A DNA stretch of 64,000 nucleotides. Origin: Balaenoptera acutorostrata (taxonomy: Eukaryota > Chordata > Mammalia > Artiodactyla > Balaenopteridae). A program made the translations under genes and the position numbers. Under the pieces are notes generated by a model. The model worked only from the letters and a program-made list of their open reading frames with translations. It was not told the origin of the DNA and searched no databases. Shown here one piece after another: positions 12,956 to 25,643 of this stretch. Position 1 is the first letter of the stretch, and the number at the start of each line of letters is the position of its first letter. Where the stretch lies: contig NC_080074.1 of NCBI RefSeq assembly GCF_949987535.1, positions 25,875,268 to 25,939,267 on the forward strand, written 5' to 3'.

Positions 12956-15515
12956 TGCCATAGAATGAGTAAATGACTTAAGAAAATTCTTTATATCCAA
13001 ACTACTCCAATAGCAGGGGTCTTGGGCTGGATACTGCTTAGCTAGTCACATCAGTCTTCCTGCTAGCTAGGCAGGAGCCCTCAATTTTTGTGTAATCTTT
13101 TTGGGGAGATCTCACTTCTTTCAAGGTGAATGGGTCCTTCTTCTTAACCACTGAACATAAGGAAGTCACTTAACTGCTAAAGAAATGAGTCCCTACTCTC
13201 TCTGAGTCTCTATTTTGTATGAATAGATGATATTTTATCTATAGCTTATATTTCTAGATGCAATGTGGTAGCGTAAGTGGAGGAGTTGGAGGCCCATATC
13301 AGGTCCATCACCAGGTTTCTTGTGGTTCTATCTCTAATTGGTTCTCACCTCCACTGTTACCACTTTAATTCAAGTTCCTCATCTCACACCCAATCCTCTC
13401 AAGTAGCTTAAATGGCTCTCTCTTAAATTTAGGGGTCTTAGACTCTTCATTTGTAAATTGAATCAATGTGAGAAAGGACAAAATAAGGCACATATAAATG
13501 TGTTTTATAAATGGCTAAGTACTCTATAAATGCTAATTATTATTAATAATAATATAGTTCAATTACATTATTAGTGAAGTGCACTTTTAGGTCACTTCAT
13601 CCAGTCAATCAGCAAATATTTGGATGCCCACTACGTGTCTAGCACTATCTCAGGCTCTGGGGATACAGTAGTACACAAAAATAGACATAAAATTCATTCT
13701 AAAGCCCAGGCAACTGACTTACAAATAAATTTTTAGAACACAAACCACTTGTAAGTTAGGGACATCCTGTACTAACATTGGTTAACTGTCAACGTTTTCC
13801 AAGGGCATCAAGGGTCTACATTTTTGCTTAGTGCTTTTGGACAGATATTTAGAGAACACATCAGTCTTGGTCATTTCATAGTAGATAGAGTGAATATAAA
13901 GAATTATATACTTTTTACTAAAGCAGTAGCCCAGTCATCTTCACAAACAGGCAAAATTAGACTAGAAGGAGTTAGATTTAGAGAAAAATGAACAAATCAG
14001 ATGTACAAAGAACAATTCATGTCTCTTCATTCCATATTTAGTTCTACATATCTATTGTGACTCTACAAATTCTTTTAAAACTATATTATGAATGTCAAGC
14101 ACAAAATAAAGAACTAAGTTTTAAAAGATATTTTTAGATGGCAAAGTTATGTTAAGAGATAAGTATGAGCTTAAAGTAAAACTTCTTATCAAAACTGAAA
14201 AAAAATGTATCCACCTACACCTTGCTGGTATTTCAGACTCAAGGAGGAATTTCCAAGTGATTCTAGTAAGAGGTTGCTCTGTAGGGAACTCAGAGTGAGT
14301 GAGCAAAGTTCAGTTCCTGACCCTGGTCTGGATTCCCTATTTGGACTTGTCTTTATTCTTTTGTTAAGAATAGATACTCTTCATGACTTTGTATGGTAGG
14401 TTTGTTGTTAAAATTAATGGTCTTTTAAAACAATATGCTTGAAAAAGTCTCTCTTGAAGGCCTGTTCAAGTTAGTCAGGGAGTTACAACATGTTTAAAAG
14501 ATTATCAATTTGAAATACGGTAACCAGAACAGGTGGGAAACACCTGTTTTCCAAGAACTTTATAAAATATGCACCAGGCGCACGTGGAAATTCATGGGCC
14601 AAGAGTTCAGTGATGTATTATTGCTGTTCCTTTTTAGTTCTCCTTTTTAAAAAGCCCACTTGAGAAAGCATTTAGCTACTTCTGGATGTTCTAGCAGGTG
14701 CCGTAAGTGTAACCAGAAGGATATGTTACTTGTGGAGCTGGCCCCTGGTACTTTCATCCTCAGAGGCCATTTTAATCTCCTGGTCAGTTTCAACCAGTCA
14801 CCTTCATCCCTTCAGCTGCTTATGGGGACAGGGGGAACCAATTCTGTTCATATGTACCTACTGAATATTTAGACTGCTGTGGCCACCCCCAACCCCCCTT
14901 TGTTACGTCAGCCTTACCTGCCAGTTTGCCTATCAGTTTAGTTGGTGTGTAACCAGAAATATTATTTTCTCATGAACTAAATAATACAATGACAGATACT
15001 ATGGAAATATGCAGATAATATTATGACATTCTATTCAGATATAGAAGTGACTCCTTCCTTCCCTTCCCCACCTCCCAAAATAATGACACTGGAACGGCAA
15101 TCTTGCCTCCCTGTTTTACCGTGATTGTAGGTGAGTGCTCAGGAGGCTACATAAATAATATTCTCATGGTGAATTCATTGTTTTTTTTTTACTTTCATAC
15201 CACTGTCCCTACTCATCAACTCCATTTCTTCCCAATTAGCTGTATTGAAATACTATAGGTGTTTTAAAATCTGAATATTCCTTAGGTTACAGAAAAACCT
15301 TTGAAATGCATTTGGATTGAAAAAGAATTGGAAAAAAGTGTTCAGCGGTAGAGTTTAGAATTTGTTTGACATCTTAGAGGGGGAAATGTGAGGAAAATAG
15401 TGTCATCGGTAGCTTACATACATAAATAAAACAGAGGTCATTTGCTACCTAGCCAGAGTGGTAAATGGTCTAAAAACTACATGATATGAGACACTGTAGA
15501 TATGTTACCTGGAAA
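12956..15515. other. Largely unassigned intron
   Basis: At about 13600-13700 the phrases cagcaaatatttggatgccc and gctctggggatacagtag match the inverse of the L2 terminus. A stretch at 14520-14620 (aggcgcacgtggaaattc) retains CpGs and could be conserved, but this cannot be judged without alignment. No genes seen. Confidence 0.45.
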
Positions 15516-15519
15516 ATGA

Positions 15520-15775
15520 AAGTGAAGTTGGTGGCTGCCCTTAAATATTTGAAGGACTTGCTTGTTGAAGGTAAAATAGACTTATTTTGTGTAGCTTCAA
15601 GATCAGTATTAGAAGTTGCAGAGGACAGATCTAGCTTAACACAGAGGAACTTTTTGATAATTAGAATCGTCAAAAAATGAAATATGCTGCCTGATGAGGG
15701 TGTGGGATCTAATAGAGAACAGATGGGTATCAGCCATTCTAGAGGAACTTCCAGCATTGAGAAATTTGGTTAAAT
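15520..15775 (+). mobile_element. L3/CR1 LINE 3' fragment
   Basis: Phrases ccttaaatatttgaagga, cttaacacagaggaact and tctagaggaacttccagca align with the last part of L3/CR1 ORF2, downstream of the segment preserved at 12290-12955. Possibly the same original element split by later insertion or an independent copy. Confidence 0.75.
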
Positions 15776-15904
15776 GGCTTATGTACTCTTCTGATTTAAA
15801 AAAATATTATTTTGAGCTGTTTTCTTACACCGCTTTTAACAGAGCTCACTCAATTTTCAAGAATTAGGGAACAACTGAAATCCTACGCATGACTGATTTT
15901 TCTT

Positions 15905-15985
15905 ATTCAGTTTTGTATCCAGAGTACCTAGCACAGTGCCTGATACAAAGTATCTCCTCAATAAATAATGGTTGAATGAATAAAT
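15905..15985 (+). repeat. L2 3'-terminal fragment
   Basis: gtacctagcacagtgcctg followed by caataaataatggttgaatg is the characteristic L2 end. Confidence 0.7.
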
Positions 15986-16363
15986 AAATGCTTCTTTTAT
16001 TAAAAGGCTTAATGTCATATAGACCTGGAATTTTATCTTTAATCACGGCTCTGTCATCACTCAGAAATGACACTGCTGATAAGAGACACAATTAGGATTT
16101 ATATTAGCCAAGCTTGCAATCCATCCAGGTTGGAAATGTCTTTTTCTTATCTAAAGTATGAGAAAAAAAACATTTTTAGAAACTGAAATGAGATTTAATT
16201 TGTTTCTCTTTGGAGGTCAGGATTTCTATTATTGGCTTCATGCTCTGTAAGCTCAATGGCTTAAACATCCTGAAATTTCTGTACTTCCAGTTCTTCTCTA
16301 TAAATCTCTACTCTGGAGTGGAAGGAAACAGACTAATTTTATAGTATTTATTGTTTTCTATCT

Positions 16364-16677
16364 TTTTAAAAATTTTTATTTATTTATTTTTGGCTACGTT
16401 GGGTCTTTATTGTTGTGTGCGGACTTTCTCTAGTTGTGGCGAGTGGGGGCTACTCTTCCTTGCGGTGCGCAGGCTTCTCTTCTTGTTGTGGAGCACGGGC
16501 TCTAGGCGTGCGGGCTCAGTAGTTGTGGCTCGTGGGCTCTAGAGCACAGGCTCAGTAGTTGTGGTGCACGGGCTTAGTTGCTCTGTGGCATGTGGGATCT
16601 TCCTGGACCAGGGCTCGAACCTGTGTCCCCTGCATCGGCAGGCGGATTCTTAACCACTGCACCACCAGGGAAGTCCC
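16364..16677 (-). mobile_element. CHR-type tRNA-derived SINE
   Basis: Full minus-strand copy: inverse tail attttt/atttattt at the left, body with repeated agtagttgtgg units, B box gggctcgaacc, and head ccaccagggaagtcc. A 13-bp TSD ttgttttctatct lies at 16351-16363 and 16678-16690. The open frame at 16351-16542 is SINE sequence. Confidence 0.95.
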
Positions 16678-16690
16678 TTGTTTTCTATCT

Positions 16691-17280
16691 CTACAAACAT
16701 ATAAATTAGGGATACCAGTCTTTCAGTTGAACTGATTGTACTTCATTACATGTAGGTCAAAGTAGAGAAAATAATATCTACTTTTTATCTTTTAAGCCAG
16801 TTTATTGGCTTTTATTTCTGCAAGTTTCTCCTTCTAATTAGCTTTCAGCTCTCTTCTTTAATTAATCTCTTGCAATTAATCCTCGAATGTCAGACTAGAA
16901 CTTAATGGGAAAAGGTATATGAGATTTATCTCTACTGGGAAAACTTTTCATGGTGGCGATCAACACCTATCTTCAAGGTCTCCTACAAGTGAAGGACAAA
17001 GTGGCCCTATGCTACCTATTACCATAGTAATAGCAAATATTTGTCTATGGTTTAGAGAAAGTCAAGAGGTCCCTTTGAAGTCTATTTGTTTTGTAGCCAG
17101 GATTTCCCCTCCAGAGTAACAGTGTTTAAAGTTTGATATATTTTTTAAACCTTAAGCAGTACATTTTGGTTGCTCCTGATTAAGTCTCTTGAATGAAAAG
17201 TTGAAAGCACATTCTAGCGGAGGTTTGCATTATGGAAATCCTCCAATAGGCACACAAATGTTCAATAAGAAAGTTAGTTT
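16691..17280. other. Unassigned intronic sequence
   Basis: AT-rich, no repeats or genes recognised. Confidence 0.5.
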
Positions 17281-17296
17281 TAAAGTCAAACTAATT

Positions 17297-17664
17297 GGGA
17301 CTTCCCTGGTGGCACAGTGGTTAAGAATCCGCCTGCCAATGCAGGGCACATGGGTTCGAGCCCTGGTCCAGGAAGATCCCACATGCTGTGGAGCAACTAA
17401 GCCCATGCGCCACAACTACTGAACCTGCACTCTAGAGCATGTGAGCCACAACTGCTGAGCCCACGTGCCACAACTACTGAAGACTGCGCGCCTAGAGCCT
17501 GTGCTCTGCAGCAAGAGAAGCCACCGCAATGAGAAGCCCGTGCACTGCAACAAAGAGTAGCCCCCGCATGCCTCAACTAGAGGAAAGCCCGCGTGCAGTA
17601 ACAAAGACCCAATGCAGACAGATAAATAAGTAAATAAATAAATTTATATTAAAAAATAATAAAA
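17297..17664 (+). mobile_element. CHR-type tRNA-derived SINE
   Basis: Plus-strand full copy. The head gggacttccctggtggcac contains the A box; the B box is gggttcgagccc; the body carries several ccacaactactga units; the tail is a run of taaa repeats. The TSD is about 17 bp with one mismatch (taaagtcaaactaattg at 17281-17297, taaagtcaaactcattg at 17665-17681). Confidence 0.95.
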
Positions 17665-17681
17665 TAAAGTCAAACTCATTG

Positions 17682-18650
17682 CCATCTGTGGTTTTCTATG
17701 GTACATAGTTAGGGAAAGTGTTTGTTTTTAACTTATACGTATATATGCATTTTTATAAGGAAGATTAATTGAGGGGATAAACAGAGGGGAATAAAAATTT
17801 TAAAGCCTTTAACATTAAAAAATGGCTGAAAATTTTTGCCACAATGGACAATTTTACTGGCATTCAGTCTTGTTAGTGTTTGAGAGTTGTCTTACTCTTA
17901 AAGAGGAGGATAAAAGAAAAGAACTATGTATTTATAGAAATGTAGATATAGTAGACTTCGAGAATTCTTCTGGGTGTTAACAGCTAAGTGTTCATGGTTT
18001 ATCTTTTTTCAATGTGGGTAGGTTTTGTAAGTAAACTGGAGATCCAAGGATGACTCTTTTAGTGCACTTCATTTAAAGGGATATCTCAATTGCTGTGCTG
18101 CAGGAAAATTCACTTTTCCATGTGCACAATTTTACATTCTGCATTAAAGTATCTTGATATTACAGTTAAGCAACTGAGGCATAGAAAAGGGTAAAGAGCT
18201 TTGTTTTGATCGTGTTGAATGACAGCAGGGCCAAAGTGAAACCCTAGGAACTTTTAATTCAGTAAGTGAAATAGCTACCCAGAGCTATTGTAATATCATC
18301 TACTTTGAAAAAAAAAAAAAGGGATATCTGCAACACTATGGTTTCTGCTCCGTAAATACTGAGTACACCTCCAAATACAACAAATTATAGAAAGCAATTT
18401 CATTTGCAAGTTTCATTTGCTCAAGGGAAAGATCTCAGGTAGAATCCTCTACCCTTTAGGGAGGAAGGGGAGGTGGATAGGGAAGGAATAAGAAAGAATA
18501 ATTACATTTCAGTATTCAAAGTGATCTCCTTAAGATCAGTTAGGTTTTCCCTTTTGTCTCGTTTCTGACACTCAAGAAGTTGCAACATCTTAAAAGTTAG
18601 CAGTTTGAAATGGGATTTCTGCTTCTGCTTGTGAAGGATTAACTGCTGTA
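17682..18650. other. Unassigned intronic sequence
   Basis: No recognisable repeat, RNA gene or exon. Confidence 0.5.
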
Positions 18651-18654
18651 GGAA

Positions 18655-21115
18655 TTACCTTTCCACATTAAAAAACTAGAAAACCAGGAAAAAAATATGT
18701 GATACAATTATTTCAGACTGGCCAACAGGCAGCACAAGACTGATCTCTGAGAGGGGAAACAAATATGACAAGCCCTGTGACTGTCCAGCTTATTGATGGG
18801 GCATTTCTAAGGCATGGCATAGGAAGGGGAACCCAGAGTCCAGTGATCTCACTGACTTGAGGAGATCAGTGCTCAAGGAGGCCAAGGCAGCTAGAATTTG
18901 TGGGGAAGAGTACTGGAAAAGAGGAAGCTGCAGAAAGAGAGAAGTCCAAAGATCTGTCCAAAGGTCCCCTCAAATCTTTGGCTGAATACTGAGCTGCTTA
19001 TGTGTGAACTAAAACTCTATGAGAGTGGAAAAAGAACTGATAGAATGCAGAGGCTAGCTGAACAATTTCTAGTATTCCCAGAAGGCTGAGAATAGTTCAT
19101 GTTCCTACCACCCAAAGTGGAAAGACCTCATAATTCACAGGCACTGGGAACGGTTCTCAGAAGGGTCCTCAGATGGCCTTACTAGTGGGGTTAAATTAGC
19201 TCTAGAATAAAGACTAGACTGGATTCGCCCTAACGAAAATTAAAAACAACACTCAAAATGATTTGACCCCAAGTAAATTAACTGCAGAACAAAGTCTAAC
19301 CCTACTTAGAGAGATGCATCAAAATCCAGCAACCAACAACATAATATTTACAAATGTCTAATGTTTAATCAAAATTAACAACCGTGACACACTACTATAT
19401 ACAAAATAGGTAACTAATAAGGACCTACTGTATAGCACAGGGAACTCTTCTCAATACTCTGTAATGACCAAATGGGAAAAGAATCTAAAAAAGATTGGAT
19501 ATATGTATGTGTATAACTGATTCACTTTTCTGTACAGCAGAAACTAACACAACACTGTAAATTAACTATACTCCAATAAAAATTTAAAATAAAATAACAT
19601 AAAAGATCAAAAAAAAAAATTAACAACCATGAGAATATGACTCCTGACCAGAAGAAAAGTCAATTAATAGAAACATACCCAGAAATGACACAGCTGATAG
19701 AATGAGCAAACAAAGGCAATTAAAGCAGCTATTATAAATATACTCCATATGTTAAAGAAAACACAAACACTTTGAAGATAGAAATAGTAAATATAAAAAA
19801 AAGATCCAAAAAAAAAAAATCCAAATGGAGCTTCTAAAGATGAAAAATGCAATATCTGAAATGAAAATATACTGCAAGGGATGAACAGCAGATTAGATAG
19901 TGCAGAAGAAAAGACTGGTGAACCCGACAACATAGCAATGGAAACTATAAATTAATGAAGCACATAGAGAAAAGAGAATTAAATGGAAAGAGTATTAGTG
20001 AACTGTGGGACAATATTAAGTGATCTGACATTCATGTGGTTGGAATCTAAAAGGAGAAGCAGAGGACAAAAAAAATTTTTTTTAAGGAATAACAGGCAAA
20101 TCTTTTCTAAACTTGATGGAAACTATAAATCCACAGATCTAATAAGATCAATAAACTTCAAGCAAAAGAAACATGAAGAAAACTATACCAAACAAAGCTG
20201 TCAAGGTGATTCACTGAAGAAAAGGTAGTCTTTTCAACAAACAGTGCTGGAATAATTGGATATCCACATGCAAAAAAAAAGAAGAAAGAAACAAAAAGAA
20301 AAGAAAGAACTTAGTTCTCAGCACTTCACACCATATAGAAAAATTAACTTGAAATGGACTGTATATCTAAATGTAAGAGCTAAAACTATAAAACTTCTAG
20401 AAGAAAACATAGGAGAAAATATTTATGACCTTGAGTTAGGCAAAAATTTCTTAGCTGGGACACAAAAAGCACAAATCATAAAAGGAAAATATTTATAATT
20501 GAATTTCATAAAAATTAAAAACTTTTGCTTTTAAGACACTATTAAGAAAATGAAAAAGACCACAGACTGGAAGAAAGTATTTGCCAATCATATATCTGAA
20601 TATATATTTACATATCAGGACTTATAAAGAACTCATAACAAGAAGAAAAACAACAAGAATAAAAATGGCAAAAGATTTGAACAGATACTTTACCAAAGAA
20701 GATGTATGTCAAATAAACACATGAAAAGATGCTCAACACCATTAGTCAACAGGGAAATGCACATTAAAACCACAATGAGAGACTGTTCACATTCACTATC
20801 AAGGCTAAAATTAAGAAGACTGACAATACCAAGTGCTGGTGAGAATGTGTAGCAACTAAAACTTTCATCATACATTGCTAGGAGAAATGCAAAATAGTAC
20901 AATTACCTTAGAAAACAGACTTGCAATTCCCAATAAAGTTAAACACGCTCTTATCAAACCACCTAGAAATTCCTCTAAGTACCCATGAAAAATAACTTAG
21001 GTTCTCCCCATGACTTCTATGTGAATGTCCTTAGCACTTTTATTCATAACATCCAAAATCTGTAAACAACCCAAGTGTCTATCAATGGATGAATGAATAA
21101 ACAAACTGCCAAAAT
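18655..21115 (+). mobile_element. Degenerate L1M/HAL1-like LINE with internal deletion
   Basis: The left part (18655-20225, less the insert below) follows the L1M/HAL1 5' region and ORF1-like text: ggaggccaaggcagctagaa, ccagaaatgacacagctgat, aaatggagcttctaaagatg, gaaactataaatccacagat. At about 20226 it jumps to the ORF2 3' region (caacaaacagtgctggaata through gtgtctatcaatggatgaat), so the middle of ORF2 is missing. All open frames in it (for example 19983-20228 and 20256-20498) are broken LINE pieces. The copy is interrupted by a younger L1 3' end at 19385-19615. Confidence 0.8.
19385..19615 (+). mobile_element. Young 5'-truncated L1 3' end nested in an older L1
   Basis: About 230 bp of L1 3' UTR: cctactgtatagcacaggga, gattcacttttctgtacagc, aactatactccaataaa, then an A-rich tail. 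Flanked by a TSD of about 14 bp (aaaattaacaacc at 19371 and again at about 19616). The nesting shows it is younger than its host. Confidence 0.88.
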
Positions 21116-21655
21116 TCTTCAATCGCTTCTTTTTTGCTTCCTTTACTTTGTCCCTTATTCTTTCTTGAAACCTTTACAAACCGTTCCTTATTCCATCTAG
21201 GCTCTCAAAAGTCTTCTGTGAGCCAGCCAACCCCTCCCCCATTTTTCTCCTCAGTCTTCTTTCTTGCCTCCTGAATTGAATTTGCCATTAATAACTACAT
21301 TTTCTTTCTTTGCATTCTCACTTCCTTTGGCTTTTAGGAAAATGAATTTTCATTATTTTCCTACATTGCTCACTGATCCTTCTTTTGTATTATTTCTGGC
21401 TCATCTCTTTTCTTCTGACCTCTAACTATGAGTAGCCCCTAAAACTTAGCCTTTAGTTCTTAGTTTTTGTTCTAATATTCATTTTTTTGCCTCTCACCTA
21501 TGGGTGTTCTGCCCCACCCTTCCCCCCACTGCCTCCACCATGGTTCAAGCTCTTCTCTTTGCCAGATTTATTCTCCTGAAGAGAAGCTCCAATTATTTCT
21601 ATCCCCTGATCACCTGCCTTAGACTTTTAATTATTCTATAACCAAACAAAATTAG
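21116..21655. other. Pyrimidine-rich unassigned intron
   Basis: T/C-rich stretch without recognised repeats or gene structure. Confidence 0.45.
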
Positions 21656-21659
21656 TTGT

Positions 21660-21855
21660 GATGTAATGGTAATAACACTGAACTTGGACTCCAACAACCT
21701 GGGTTCAAGTACTAGCTCTGTCACTTACTAGGTAGGTGAGTTTGGACATGTCAACTAACACCTTCTCAGGGTTTCTATAGCTGAAAAATGGAAATGAATA
21801 ATAACCACACCATAGGTTTACTGTAAGGATGAAATGAGATAAATAAAGGTGAACG
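21660..21855 (+). repeat. MIR SINE
   Basis: Fairly complete MIR: aacctgggttcaagtactag, ctctgtcacttactaggtag, gctgaaaaatggaaatgaat, aggatgaaatgagataa. Confidence 0.78.
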
Positions 21856-21899
21856 CAGTTTGTGACATGTAAATCCTTATCAAGCATGAGTATCATCTT

Positions 21900-22880
21900 T
21901 CCACAAATATGTGTTAACTCTTCTATGTGCCAAGCATTCTCTATACACTAGTAGGCAAGCAAACAAGGCCCTCTGCACTCATGGGGCTCACAGTCTAGAG
22001 AGGAATATAAGCAATTAAAGTAGACATGGTTAAGTTTTAAGTCTGAAAGAAATAACAGGTGCTTGAAGTAGCACATTGGAAGAACATCTTGTCTAGGCTT
22101 GCAGTGGAGAGGAATGGTGAAGAAAGTGACATCTAAGATGACACCTAGGGGCTTCCCTGGTGGCGCAGTGGTTGAGAATCTGCCTGCCAATGCAGGGGAC
22201 ACGGGTTCGAGCCCTGGTCTGGGAAGATCCCACATGCCGCGGAGCGACTAGGCCCGTGAACCACAATTGCTGAGCTTGCGCGTCTGGAGCCTGTGCTCCG
22301 CAACAAGAGAGGCCGCGATAGTGACAGGCCCGCGCACCGCGATGAAGAGTGGCCCCCACTTGCCGCAACTGGAAAAAGCCCTCGCACAGAAACGAAGACC
22401 CAACACAGCCATAAATATATAACTAAATAAATAAAATTTAAAAAAAAATTTGTGGACTCCCATATGCCTATGTAATAATCCACGAGCTCATTCTAAAAAA
22501 TAATAATAATAATAATAATTTAAGATGACACCTAAAAGATAGGTAATGAGTTGGCCAAGGGGGTCAAGCAGTGGGTGACAGTGGCAAAGAGGTGTGAAAA
22601 GTATTCCAGGCAGTAGAATTTTATGGGCAAAGGTTGGGAAGGGAAGGGAGAGAGACCATGGAGCTTTCAAGGAACAGAAAGGAGTTCAGTATGACTGGAG
22701 TGTATAAAGTTGAGTACAAAGAGAGGGAGCAAGAATTGGAAAGGACAGGCAGTGAAAGCAGAGAGATCACGCATGCAATTTCCAGCATCGGTGAGGCAAA
22801 CAGAAGGTATCAATGATCCAAGATGAAGCAGAGGGCATTCCAGACTGTAGGCCGAACATGGTTCTAGGAAACAGAAGGTA
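21900..22880 (-). mobile_element. Antisense L2 remnant split by a CHR SINE
   Basis: Phrases gtgccaagcattctctatac, catggggctcacagtctag and, beyond the SINE, aagtattccaggcagtagaa and gggcaaaggttggg match the inverse L2 3' region. The element resumes directly after the SINE's right target-site duplication at 22534. Confidence 0.68.
22148..22520 (+). mobile_element. CHR-type SINE with 3' transduced segment
   Basis: The head gggcttccctggtggcgcag, B box gggttcgagccc, body and A/T tail end near 22448. Then follow about 45 bp of unrelated sequence (tgtggactcccatatgccta to cgagctcattct, 22451-22494) and a second tail of aat repeats (22495-22519). The 14-bp TSD taaagatgacaccta-type repeat (taagatgacaccta, 22134-22147 and 22521-22534) encloses all of it, so body and extra segment arrived together. 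Confidence 0.9.
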
Positions 22881-23337
22881 AATGCTGAGAAGTTACTCAG
22901 GTTGACATACAATCCACATCTGAAGGGCCTGTCAATGAATCCTAGCCACTGGGCTGCATTTACTGATAGGGCTCAGTCCCAAAGAAGAGAGACTGGCAAA
23001 AACAAGGCAGGTCCCTAATAAAAAGCTATTCACCAATCAATTTTATTTATAAAGAGCAGTAATTTTTCAAGGTGTTTCTATATCTGATATCTTTTTAAAA
23101 ATCTTCACTGTATCCCTGTGAGCCAAACAAGAGTAGGTATCGTTACTTTTATGAAGGGTACAGTTATTCACATCCATTAATAAAATAAAGGTGGCAGGCA
23201 CAGTTAGTCCCATCCATTATTAAGATGACAAGTGGAAGTGGGATAAATCATATATAATATTTTCCTTAATCCTCCACTTTAAACTTAACTTTAATTCAGG
23301 AATGGCTAGCTGCCAAACAAGTATAAAGTGGGATATA

Positions 23338-23505
23338 ATGGAAAAATCATTAGATTGGAGGTCAGGAAACTGGGTGCTAGTCTTACCTCTGTCACAAGCC
23401 TATGGATTGACCTTTGGCAAATCACTTTAAGCACTCTGCGCCTCAGTTTCCACTAGTCGGACTAGATCATCAGTTGCTAAGGACTCTTTTGACACTCAAA
23501 TCCTA
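23338..23505 (+). repeat. MIR SINE fragment
   Basis: attagattggaggtcagga, gacctttggcaaatcactt and gcgcctcagtttccact match the MIR 5' half and core. Confidence 0.75.
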
Positions 23506-24869
23506 TGACTCCAAGTACTGAGGGCAAAAGAAAAGCTAGGATTCCAAATGTATTGAAAAATGTTTTAAAATTTATTTTTAGCCCCAATCTTTATTTTTAT
23601 TTTGGTCTTCTGTCTTGTTTCTCGTTCCTCCTTGCAGTTCTGTCATTTCCCTTGCCCCTGAAGATATTTAAGAAGCTGCCTTTTCATCATTTTAAAACTG
23701 TAAATATGCCCTTGAAACATGCAAAGAGGCTTTTGTGTACTTACAAATCGAGGTTATTATAGTACAAGTAAGTCACTTGAGTGCACTGCATTCCTCAGCT
23801 TGCTCCATTGAGAGCTTTATTAGCTTATATTGTCCTATCTTAGAAGAACTAGTTGAGTAGATAAGACTCTCCCACTTTAAAAGGTGGGCTATCTGATGAA
23901 AAAGGGTGCTTAATGCTCTAGGGTGTAAGCAAAAGGATTTTGGCACTGCCCAAAGACAGACACACTTCTCTAAGACAAGTAGGTGCTCCACTTAAAGTGG
24001 CACAGACAAGGACAAATGTTCTAAAATTAAACCAACCAGCTGCTCCGCCACAGACGCCCACCTGTTAATTATGCTATCTTTTCCTCGTGCAGCCTTCTCT
24101 CTCCATGAAACCGGAACTCTCCACTCACGGCAACCCTTAAAAAGCCTGAAACTTCACATACTTTCCCAAAGGTTACCTACCCAGGAAAGCAGAAAGCTGG
24201 TTTCAAAAACATATTAGGGTACATGTACTCAAAGAATCTGTGCTCTTTGAGCTTTTCATCTCAAATTCCTAAAACTTCAACTTAAATGGTGCCAGCAACT
24301 AACTTCAGAAGTCAAGTGACATAAAGCCATCCTTGTTTGTGTGGTGACAATATAAAACTAGAGTGTGTGAATCCCACTAAATTTTAGGAACTTTTTAAGT
24401 ATGGGAATTTGCAGTTTTGAGATAGCTTGATAAACAGTAGAAATGAAGACAAATATATCAGTTTCTATGTTTAGGTCTTAGGTGTGTCATCAACCTAACA
24501 ATAAACAGAACAGTTGTCAATGTGTAGTAGTTATGAGATTCAAATGAATTTATCAGATGCTATTTGTAAACAACTAGTAAACAACCACATAAAACAAATG
24601 ATGGCTTTATAATGTAATTGGAAATATTTCTTTTTTTTTCTTTTTCCATTGAAAAAGAGGTAAATATATTTTTATATTTAACATAATTTTTAAAAGGGAA
24701 TAAAACATATATATATATTTGCAAAAGAAACACTGGAAGGAAAACTAAGAACAAATAAAGTGCACTGCCTTCAGAGGAGGGAGAGGGCATCAATAATATG
24801 AGACTTTTCTAGATAGACTCTATATTATAGTTTTGCCTATGGAAGCAAAAATGTTTTACATATTTTTTA
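23506..24869. other. Unassigned intronic sequence
   Basis: No recognised repeat or gene. A pocket at 24040-24130 (gctccgccacagacgcccac, catgaaaccggaactctc) has some CpGs and could be conserved; untestable here. Confidence 0.45.
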
Positions 24870-24884
24870 AAAAATGAAATCAAG

Positions 24885-25199
24885 GGCTTCCCTGGTGGCG
24901 CAGTGGTTGAGAATCTGCCTGCCAATGCGGGGGACACGGGTTCGAGCCCTGGTCTGGGAAGATCCCACATGCCATGGAGCAACTGAGCCCGTGAGCCACA
25001 ATTGCTGAGCCTGCGCGTCTGGAGCCTGTGCTCCGCAACGGGAGAGGCCACGATGGTGAGAGGCCTGCGCACCGCGATGAAGAGTGGTCCCCACTTGCCG
25101 CAACTAGAGAAAGCCCTCGCACAGAAACGAAGACTCAACACAGTCATAAATAAATAAATAAATAAATAAAAAGAACGTGAATTTCTTTAAAAAAAAAAA
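24885..25199 (+). mobile_element. CHR-type SINE with short 3' transduction and poly(A)
   Basis: Full plus-strand copy from gggcttccctggtggcgcag with B box gggttcgagccc. The taaa-repeat tail ends at 25170; then aagaacgtgaatttcttt (25171-25188) and an A run reach the right TSD. TSD: aaaatgaaatcaag (24871-24884) and aaaatgaaaccaag (near 25198-25211), one mismatch. The extra segment ends in tttcttt, resembling a Pol III T-run terminator. Confidence 0.9.
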
Positions 25200-25643
25200 A
25201 ATGAAACCAAGAAGAAAAAAGGCATCTGTAAAGGAAATATTTCTTAATACAGATGTTATTCTAACCAGGCTTGAGTAGGGAAGAAGTGTGGTTATTTTTC
25301 TAATATAGAGTTAGTTATTACTGTAGATTATATTAGGCAAAAGTACCAGGGATTCCTCTCTAAATGGGTTGTCATCCTGGCAGCTGGTGTAAATTGATTA
25401 CTGAAAATACATTATTCAAATTTGGCACTCAAAAAGTATTTTCATATTGACTAATAGTAAATCCATTTTTTTCAATAAAGTAAAATTTTTAAGTAAAACT
25501 TTTAAGTGGTATAAGATTAGCAAACAACTAAGATACTTTTGAGATGATAAAGTTTCTTGTGAAGTACTATATGCCTAGTATGTTCTCTTATGAATAAAAT
25601 TCACATTATATAATTAAAATTTTATTATATTTATATTATTATT

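Noticed and set aside
22145..22483. 112-codon minus-strand open frame with look-alikes at 24809-25147, 26165-26452, 38637-38969, 40877-41248 and 47606-47881
   Set aside because: All are the same product of translating CHR SINEs, which recur in similar frames. Not proteins.
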